11,843 nucleotides of DNA from positions 1 through 11,843 of the forward strand of contig JAVVPE010000049.1 in the NCBI GenBank assembly GCA_036655915.1, written 5' to 3'. Each line of letters opens with the position of its first letter. Positions within the stretch are counted from its first letter, which is position 1. The stretch is from JAVWGW01 sp036655915. GTDB lineage: Bacteria; Actinomycetota; Coriobacteriia; Coriobacteriales; Eggerthellaceae. The notes under the pieces were generated by a model. The model did no database searches. It saw nothing but the letters and a program-made list of their open reading frames with translations, and had not been told where the DNA came from. The position numbers were made by a program, and so were the translations under genes. Positions 1 to 4,557 of the stretch are shown here, one piece after another.

Positions 1-148
1 CCAGCTTAAAGTAAGGCACATAGCCGTCTGTTGTAAGTGTGCCCGACCAGCCCTGCAAAAACTGCGCGGCAATCTTTCCCGAACGAGTCGGGTGATACTC
101 ATAAATACACAGAGGCGTATCTATGTGCGTTGTTCTAAACAGCCACAT
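1..148 (-). pseudogene. IS66-family transposase remnant (partial)
   Basis: The minus strand reads without a stop from 148 to the left edge and gives 49 residues. They match the catalytic core of IS66-family (TnpC) DDE transposases: MWLFRT, then YEYHPTRSG, then FLQGWSGTL and TTDGYVPYFKL. IS66 proteins usually read like YMWVYR..., LYEYQPTR..., FL..F.G.L.TDGY..Y, and the Asp of TDGY is one of the acidic catalytic residues. An in-frame TGA (167-169) lies only six codons upstream of the Met at 148, and the sequence beyond it shows nothing resembling the upstream part of the protein. The 5' part therefore appears lost. The 3' part lies outside the window, so its condition is unknown. The remnant sits about 320 bp from the 3' end of guaA. 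Family assignment is by motif memory and fairly safe; pseudogene status is inferred from the stop and the missing N-terminal half. Confidence 0.75.
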
Positions 149-170
149 ATGAGTATCAAATGGGTATCAA
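149..170. repeat. 11-bp tandem repeat, two copies
   Basis: Two adjacent 11-bp units, ATGAGTATCAA (149-159) and ATGGGTATCAA (160-170), differ by one base. They sit exactly where similarity to the IS66 transposase fades out. The first nine bases also occur inverted inside the remnant (GATACTCAT, 94-102). This may mark the break or rearrangement point of the element, or be chance in a short AT-rich stretch. Confidence 0.5.
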
Positions 171-210
171 AACTTATGTAACTTTTCAAATTGCATTACG
201 GTGAGTACCA

Positions 211-238
211 TGCAGGAAATGCAATTGCTTTCCTTGCA
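211..238. repeat. imperfect palindrome
   Basis: TGCA-GGAAA (211-219) pairs with TTTCC-T-TGCA (229-238), with single-base bulges at 220 and 234. The centre is the perfect palindrome GCAATTGC (221-228), so 13 base pairs can form around a two-fold centre. AATTGCAT (189-196) is also the exact inverse of 219-226. No gene overlaps it convincingly. It could be a protein-binding dyad, a piece of an IS end, or a hairpin in a transcript. Confidence 0.5.
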
Positions 239-321
239 AAACAGCACATTATCGTGAGGCTTGCCGCAGGCGTGGGTCCGCTGCTTTCTTATGAACTTCA
301 TTTGCCTGGCGTTACAGAAGG

Positions 322-355
322 AAATGCACCCCAAATATTCTTCGGGGTGCATTTT
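322..355. terminator. likely intrinsic terminator of guaA, possibly bidirectional
   Basis: A perfect 11-bp stem joins AAATGCACCCC (322-332) and GGGGTGCATTT (344-354) around an 11-base loop. Read on the minus strand, in the direction of guaA, the stem is followed by UUUCCUUCU; on the plus strand it ends in UUUU. It lies about 115 bp past the guaA stop, and no other gene lies between. The T-tracts are short, so efficiency is uncertain. Confidence 0.6.
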
Positions 356-381
356 CGGATTTTGAAAGATATGGTGGCTTG

Positions 382-409
382 CGCGTGTTGTTGGCTACGA
401 CAACACGCG
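382..409. other. perfect 10-bp hairpin without a T-tract
   Basis: CGCGTGTTGT (382-391) pairs exactly with ACAACACGCG (400-409) across an 8-base loop. Neither strand shows a run of T after the stem, so it is not a standard intrinsic terminator. In the guaA 3' untranslated region it could block 3' exonucleases or form part of the larger repeat-bounded structure at 244-463. Confidence 0.55.
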
Positions 410-467
410 AGATGTTACGAAGTGTGATTAAGCATCCCGGTAAACAGCCTCACGATAATGTGCGGAT

Positions 468-2060
468 TTATTCCCACTCTATCGTGCTCGGCGGTTTGCT
501 GGTGATGTCGTAGGCTACGCGGTTTACGCCGGGGACTTCGGCTACGATGCGGCTTGAGATTTTGCCCAGCACTTCGTAGGGTAGGCGCGCCCAGTCGGCG
601 GTCATGGCGTCGCTGCTTTCGACGGCGCGCAAGATGATGGGGTGGGCGTAGGTGCGCTCATCGCCCATGACGCCGACGCTGCGGATGTCGGGCAGCACGG
701 CGAAATACTGCCAGATGCTGCGGCTGGAATTGCGCACGCCGGTCTCTTCTGCCAGACGCGCGTTGTAGGCGTCAAGCTCTTCGCGCACCACCGCATCGGC
801 ATTTTTGAGAATCGTCAGCTTTTCGGGCGAAACGGCGCCGATGATGCGGATGGCCAATCCCGGGCCGGGGAAGGGCTGGCGAAACACGATTTCGTCGGGC
901 AGTCCCAGCGCGGTGCCCAGTGCACGCACTTCGTCTTTGAAGAAGTGGTCAAGCGGTTCGATCAAATCGAAATGCACGCCTTCGGGAAACGGAATCAGAT
1001 TGTGGTGGCTTTTGATGGTCGAGGCTTTGCCGCCGGTCTTGCGCGCACCGCTTTCGATGATGTCGGGGTAAATGGTGCCCTGGGCCAGCCACTTCACGCC
1101 GCCGATCTTTTCCGCTTCGTCGAAAAACACCTTCCAAAATTCGGTGCCGATGATGGCACGCTTTTGCTCGGGGTCCACCACGCCATCTAACAGGCGGCCG
1201 TAGCGCTCTTCGGCGTGCACGTGCACAAGCGGAATCTTGAACTGGCGGGTGAACACTTCTTCGACGCTTTCGGGTTCATCTTTGCGCATGAGGCCGTGGT
1301 TCACGAACACGCAGGTCAGCTGGTCGCCGATGGCGCGGTGCACCAAAGCTGCGGTCACGGCGGAATCGACGCCGCCCGAAAGAGCCAAAATCACGCGGTC
1401 GCCACCCACGCGCTGGCGGATTGCGGCAATGTGTGCCTCAACGATGTTGTCCATGGTCCAGGTCGCTTCAAGCTTGCAGATGGTGAACAGGAAGTTTTCC
1501 AGCATAGTGCTGCCGCATTCGGTGTGATTCACCTCGGGGTGAAACTGCGTGGCGTACAAGTTGCGCCCGGCGTCTTCCATAGAAGCGATGGGGCACACGT
1601 CGGTGGCCGAAGTTATGGTGAAGCCGGCAGGCACGGCGCTGACGGCATCGCGGTGGCTCATCCACACGGTCTGCGCCGCGGGCGTGCCCTCAAGCAGCGC
1701 GGAAGCTCCCGTGCGCGTCAAGGGCGCCGCCCCGTATTCGCCCACTTCGGTGTGGCCCACGCTGCCGCCCAGCGCCACGGCCATGGCCTGTTGCCCGTAG
1801 CAAAAACCCAGCACCGGGATGCCCAGCTCGAAGATGCCCGCGTCGATTGACGGCGCGTCTTCGGCATACACGCTGGCCGGCCCCCCCGACAAGATGAGGG
1901 CGGCCGGGTTTTCTGCGCGCAGCTCTTCGGCGGTGATGTCGCAGGGAACGATTTCGGAATACACGCCCAAATCGCGCACGCGGCGGGCAATCAACTGGCC
2001 GTACTGTGCGCCAAAATCGACGACGATAACTTTTTGTGAAGGGAGGGTGTTCGTGCTCAA
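468..2060 (-). CDS. guaA: GMP synthase (glutamine-hydrolysing)
   Basis: It converts XMP to GMP using ATP and the amide nitrogen of glutamine, the last step of guanine nucleotide synthesis, in the cytoplasm. The N-terminal class I glutamine amidotransferase domain (about 10-197) has the nucleophile in LGFCYGQQ (Cys87) and the His-Glu pair in QFHPE (His174, Glu176). The ATP pyrophosphatase domain follows with the P-loop SGGVDS (228-233), and the C-terminal dimerisation domain ends in the typical KPPSTIEWE. Its 530 residues are close to the family's usual 510-530. Two TTG codons stand side by side (2063 and 2060). I chose the second because the Shine-Dalgarno AAGGAG (2072-2067) is then 6 bases away rather than 3. 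No ATG or GTG fits. It appears monocistronic, and a strong hairpin lies just upstream of the ribosome site. Identity is certain; the exact start is slightly uncertain. Confidence 0.97.
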   Translation of the reverse strand: MSTNTLPSQKVIVVDFGAQYGQLIARRVRDLGVYSEIVPCDITAEELRAENPAALILSGGPASVYAEDAPSIDAGIFELGIPVLGFCYGQQAMAVALGGSVGHTEVGEYGAAPLTRTGASALLEGTPAAQTVWMSHRDAVSAVPAGFTITSATDVCPIASMEDAGRNLYATQFHPEVNHTECGSTMLENFLFTICKLEATWTMDNIVEAHIAAIRQRVGGDRVILALSGGVDSAVTAALVHRAIGDQLTCVFVNHGLMRKDEPESVEEVFTRQFKIPLVHVHAEERYGRLLDGVVDPEQKRAIIGTEFWKVFFDEAEKIGGVKWLAQGTIYPDIIESGARKTGGKASTIKSHHNLIPFPEGVHFDLIEPLDHFFKDEVRALGTALGLPDEIVFRQPFPGPGLAIRIIGAVSPEKLTILKNADAVVREELDAYNARLAEETGVRNSSRSIWQYFAVLPDIRSVGVMGDERTYAHPIILRAVESSDAMTADWARLPYEVLGKISSRIVAEVPGVNRVAYDITSKPPSTIEWE

Positions 2061-2076
2061 CAAAGGCTCCTTGCGG

Positions 2077-2107
2077 TCCGGCGCACATCCCGCGGCACTG
2101 CGCCGGA
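2077..2107 (-). promoter_or_regulatory. GC-rich hairpin in the guaA leader
   Basis: TCCGGCGCA (2077-2085) and TGCGCCGGA (2099-2107) form a perfect 9-bp stem with a 13-base loop. In guaA mRNA it ends 4 bases before the Shine-Dalgarno sequence. No T-run follows, so it is not a terminator. It may influence ribosome access or mRNA stability, or act in DNA as an operator. The structure is visible; a role is inferred. Confidence 0.45.
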
Positions 2108-2116
2108 ATGCGGGTG

Positions 2117-2126
2117 TGAGCGCTCA
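2117..2126. promoter_or_regulatory. palindrome TGAGCGCTCA, possible operator
   Basis: This is a perfect 10-bp palindrome with a central CG, in the divergent region between guaA and the small membrane protein gene. The flanks (TGTGAGCGCTCAAC) resemble the symmetric operator bound by LacI-family repressors, which favour a central CG. Short palindromes also occur by chance, so this is only a candidate site. Confidence 0.3.
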
Positions 2127-2173
2127 ACTTTTCGTGGGAAACATCTTACCTGAAAACATGGATATTTGAGACT

Positions 2174-2179
2174 GTTATA
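2174..2179 (-). promoter_or_regulatory. candidate guaA -10 element
   Basis: On the minus strand 2179-2174 reads TATAAC, five of six matches to the -10 consensus. It would start transcription near 2167 and give a leader of about 105 bases. I see no good -35 at the right distance. TAAGAT (2148-2143) is a weaker alternative. Confidence 0.3.
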
Positions 2180-2222
2180 CGCAGCGGACACATTTTGTTT
2201 CATGCCGCCCGTGCCCGTCGTG

Positions 2223-2228
2223 TACAAT
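2223..2228 (+). promoter_or_regulatory. -10 element for a leaderless transcript
   Basis: TACAAT ends 6 bases before the ATG at 2235, so transcription would begin at or beside the start codon. No Shine-Dalgarno sequence precedes that ATG. This arrangement, TANNNT six or seven bases before the start, is typical of leaderless genes in actinobacteria. No -35 consensus is visible at 16-18 bp. Confidence 0.5.
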
Positions 2229-2234
2229 GCAGGC

Positions 2235-2471
2235 ATGAACAAACACGAGAAAATACGGGTTGAAGAAGACGAGCGCGACCAGCTTGCCCGCACGTTCAAC
2301 GCGCGCATTTCGACCGTGTGCAAGTTTGGCGCGCTTATCATCAGCGTTATCACCTTTGTCACCACGATTCTCAACCAATATAATACCTACTTCGTCGTCT
2401 TGGGCTTAAGCTTGGCCATCGCACTGTTGGCACTTGCCCTCCTTGAAGATTCCCGCGGAAAAAAAGAGTAA
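2235..2471 (+). CDS. small two-helix membrane protein, function unknown
   Basis: The 78-residue product has a charged N-terminus (NKHEKIRVEEDERDQLAR), two hydrophobic segments that look like membrane helices (about 30-47 and 51-70) with a tight turn between them, and a charged tail EDSRGKKE. I do not recognise a family. An in-frame TTG at 2166 would add 23 residues, but the ATG at 2235 is preferred because a -10 element lies immediately before it and its product has a normal charged start. It is the first gene of a rightward cluster: uppP begins 12 bp after its stop, so co-transcription and a role at the membrane are plausible. The short length and lack of homology leave some doubt. Confidence 0.7.
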   Translation: MNKHEKIRVEEDERDQLARTFNARISTVCKFGALIISVITFVTTILNQYNTYFVVLGLSLAIALLALALLEDSRGKKE

Positions 2472-2483
2472 GGCTATCTATTT

Positions 2484-3389
2484 ATGATACTTGAAGCGCT
2501 GAAGGCTCTCCTCATCGGTGTGGTGGAGGGGGTAACCGAATGGCTGCCCATTTCGTCCACCGGCCACATGATCTTGGTTGACGAATTTGTGAAGTTGCAG
2601 GTCAGTCCTGAATTTCTTGAACTCTTCCTCGTGGTTATCCAGCTGGGCGCCATCATGGCGGTGCTCATCTTGTACTTCCACAAGCTCAACCCTTTCTCGT
2701 CGAAAAAGGCACCCGCAGAAAAAAAGAGCACGTGGCGGCTGTGGGGCATGGTTATTATCGGCTGCATTCCGGCGGCGCTTATCGGCCTGACGCTTGATGA
2801 TTGGTTCCACCAGTATTTCTACAACGCCACCACCGTGGCCATCGCGCTTATCGCTTACGGCATCGTGTTCATCGTGATCGAACGGCACAATCGCAAGAAG
2901 GCCGCCTTGGCGCAGGTGTCGGCGGGCAAGCACGCGCGCACGCCTGCGGGTGGGGCAGCTCTGTTCAAAATCGAAACGGTCGATGACATCGATGTGAAAA
3001 CGGCGCTCAAAATTGGTGCGTTTCAAATGCTGGCCATCATCCCCGGCACCTCGCGTTCTGGCTCCACCATCATCGGCGGCATGATTTCGGGCTGCTCACG
3101 CATTGCGGCATCGGAATTCTCGTTCTTTTTGGCCATCCCCGTCATGTTTGGCTGGGGGCTGCTTAAAACGGTGAAATACATCATGGCAATCGGTGTATCC
3201 ATGAGTTCAACAGAGCTGCTGGTGCTGGCTATCGGCATCGTTACGGCCTTCGTCACTTCGGTTATTTCTATCAAGTTCTTGATGGGCTACATCAAGAAAA
3301 ACGACTTCACCGCATTTGGGTGGTACCGCATTATTATAGGCGTTGTCGTTTTGGGCTACTTCGGCCTGAAAGCTGCCGGCATTTTCTAA
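2484..3389 (+). CDS. uppP: undecaprenyl-diphosphate phosphatase
   Basis: It removes a phosphate from undecaprenyl diphosphate to regenerate the lipid carrier for peptidoglycan and other envelope polymers; members also give low-level bacitracin resistance (old name bacA). It is a polytopic membrane enzyme with its active site facing outward. Both family signatures are present: VEGVTEWLPISSTGH (about 14-28) and PGTSRSGST (187-195), with the conserved Arg191. The 301 residues slightly exceed the usual 265-285. The extra length falls largely in a charged, Lys-rich stretch near 70-85 and another near 130-170 that should be cytoplasmic loops. The Shine-Dalgarno sequence is poor (TAAGG overlapping the previous stop, 10 bases away), suggesting coupling to the upstream gene. 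Identity is firm. Confidence 0.96.
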   Translation: MILEALKALLIGVVEGVTEWLPISSTGHMILVDEFVKLQVSPEFLELFLVVIQLGAIMAVLILYFHKLNPFSSKKAPAEKKSTWRLWGMVIIGCIPAALIGLTLDDWFHQYFYNATTVAIALIAYGIVFIVIERHNRKKAALAQVSAGKHARTPAGGAALFKIETVDDIDVKTALKIGAFQMLAIIPGTSRSGSTIIGGMISGCSRIAASEFSFFLAIPVMFGWGLLKTVKYIMAIGVSMSSTELLVLAIGIVTAFVTSVISIKFLMGYIKKNDFTAFGWYRIIIGVVVLGYFGLKAAGIF

Positions 3390-3416
3390 AGCGGCACCCG
3401 CGCTATCAGCGGCACC
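3390..3416 (+). repeat. direct repeat AGCGGCACC, two copies
   Basis: The nine bases AGCGGCACC occur at 3390-3398, directly after the uppP stop, and again at 3408-3416. The 63-bp gap between uppP and the chorismate mutase gene shows no terminator, so readthrough is likely. The repeat may be slippage debris. Confidence 0.35.
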
Positions 3417-3452
3417 AGCGGTTTGGCTAAGGAAAAGAAAGGGGAGGAAGCG

Positions 3453-3734
3453 ATGACGGAAAACGACACGGCGCTTGCGTGCATACAGCAGCATCGCAAC
3501 CAGATTGATGCGATCGACCAGCAATTGGTGGCGCTTTTGAACCAGCGCACCCAGCACGCGCTTGCTATCCGCGCGCTGAAAGCCGACGCGCACATTGGCC
3601 TTTACGACCCGCGCCGCGAAGAGGAAATTTTCGAGCGGGTGTTCAGCTTCAACGAAGGTCCGCTCTACAACGATCACCTGCGCGCCATCTACGAAGGCAT
3701 CCTCAAGGTCATGAAAGAAGCGCCTTGTCTATGA
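3453..3734 (+). CDS. chorismate mutase, AroQ type
   Basis: It converts chorismate to prephenate, the branch point to phenylalanine and tyrosine. The 93-residue, probably all-helical protein shows the AroQ pattern: IDAIDQQLVALLNQR, then AIRALKAD, then YDPRREEEIF. By comparison with the E. coli mutase domain the likely active-site residues are Arg15, Arg32, Lys43, Asp52, Arg55 and Glu56. The C-terminal Ser/Gln positions of E. coli are not obvious here. The ATG at 3453 is chosen over an in-frame TTG at 3423 because GGAGG (3443-3447) sits 5 bases before it. Its stop overlaps the start of the DAHP synthase gene (ATGA). The pair mirrors, as two polypeptides, the mutase-DAHP synthase fusion of Bacillus AroA, where prephenate and chorismate inhibit the synthase through the mutase domain. 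A similar physical partnership is an inference. Confidence 0.9.
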   Translation: MTENDTALACIQQHRNQIDAIDQQLVALLNQRTQHALAIRALKADAHIGLYDPRREEEIFERVFSFNEGPLYNDHLRAIYEGILKVMKEAPCL

Positions 3735-4534
3735 GCGCCCCAGAAACCAGCGGCCTCTTGCCCGATTACGGCACGCGGGGCGATACCATCACCCTGTACG
3801 CCGGGCCTTGCTCCATTGAAAGCTCCCAGCAATTTGACCAGGTGGCAGCCTATATTGCCTCTTTGGGACTCACCTGGATTCGCGGGGGTGCGTTCAAGCC
3901 GCGCTCAAACCCCCATTCGTTTCAGGGTTTGGGCGAACAAGGCCTGCAAATCATGCAAGAGGCCGGGCAGAAATACGGCCTGAAAACGCTGACGGAAGTG
4001 GTCGATTCCGCCCATTGCAGCTTGGTGCACTCCTATGTTGACGGCCTGCAAATTGGCACGCGCAACATGGCCAATTTTTCGCTGCTGCAAAATGTGGGTC
4101 GGGTAACGGCGCAGTCGCATAAGATGGTGCTGTTCAAACGCGGCATGGCAGCTACGATTTCTGAATGGCTGGCAGCCAGCGAATATATCACGCTTGCGGG
4201 CAACGATAACGTGGTGCTGTGCGAACGTGGCCTGCGCACCTTTGAAACGGCTACGCGCTTCACCCTCGATATTTCGGCGGTGCCGGTTGTGCACAAGCAA
4301 AGCATGTTCCCCGTGTGTGTCGACGTTTCCCATGCGGCGGGCGCCCGCGATTTGGTGCCGGCCTTGGCGAAGGCGGCGGTGGCGGTGGGCTGCGATTCCA
4401 TCATGATCGAAGTGCATCCCGATCCGGTGGCGGCGCTTTCCGATGGTCCGCAGCAGTTGACGCTTGCTCAGTTTGGCGTTGTGGTGCAGCAGTTGCGCGA
4501 AGTCGCGGCCGTGTTCGGCAAAAAAATTATTTAA
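3731..4534 (+). CDS. aroF: 3-deoxy-7-phosphoheptulonate (DAHP) synthase, type I-beta
   Basis: It condenses phosphoenolpyruvate with erythrose 4-phosphate, the first step of the shikimate pathway. Family motifs appear in order: YAGPCSIES with the metal-binding Cys27, GGAFKPRSNPHSFQG (52-66), QIGTRNMANF (107-116), LFKRGM with Lys136, VDVSHAAG with His201, and IEVHPDPVAALSDGPQQL (226-243) with Glu227 and a metal-site Asp231. The 267 residues correspond to a bare barrel with no fused ACT (ferredoxin-like) or mutase domain, so feedback control, if present, would have to come from a partner. The ATG at 3731 is taken because it overlaps the mutase stop (ATGA) and suits translational coupling; a TTG at 3725 is possible but less likely. 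pcrA follows after 23 bp. The symbol follows common usage for this class. Confidence 0.95.
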   Translation: MSAPETSGLLPDYGTRGDTITLYAGPCSIESSQQFDQVAAYIASLGLTWIRGGAFKPRSNPHSFQGLGEQGLQIMQEAGQKYGLKTLTEVVDSAHCSLVHSYVDGLQIGTRNMANFSLLQNVGRVTAQSHKMVLFKRGMAATISEWLAASEYITLAGNDNVVLCERGLRTFETATRFTLDISAVPVVHKQSMFPVCVDVSHAAGARDLVPALAKAAVAVGCDSIMIEVHPDPVAALSDGPQQLTLAQFGVVVQQLREVAAVFGKKII

Positions 4535-4557
4535 CCTGGTAAGGAAGTAGTGTCTGC

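Larger units (their letters stand above)
244..463. repeat. 220-bp segment bounded by perfect 18-bp inverted repeats
   Basis: The 18 bases at 244-261 (GCACATTATCGTGAGGCT) are the exact reverse complement of 446-463; the match stops on both sides. The 184 bp between them hold two more perfect hairpins (322-354 and 382-409) and no convincing gene. The right arm begins only 4 bp beyond the guaA stop codon. No clear target-site duplication flanks the arms. It could be a small non-autonomous transposable element (MITE-like), fitting the IS66 debris next door, or a structured RNA closed by a long helix. The repeat is read directly; both interpretations are inference. Confidence 0.6.

Noticed and set aside
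191..427. Open frame of 78 residues on the plus strand, and one of 61 residues on the minus strand (167-352)
   Set aside because: Neither has a recognisable family, a ribosome site or normal composition. Both run through the perfect inverted repeats and the terminator hairpin.
642..1850. Long plus-strand open frames opposite guaA (642-1190, 1215-1850)
   Set aside because: They mirror guaA in a GC-rich gene; products are His/Gly/Arg-rich with no family resemblance. Shadow frames.
2064..2190. Purine riboswitch in the guaA leader
   Set aside because: GTATAA and AATAT-like pieces occur at about 2180-2155 on the minus strand, but the conserved GTTTCTACC-type core and paired loops are missing.
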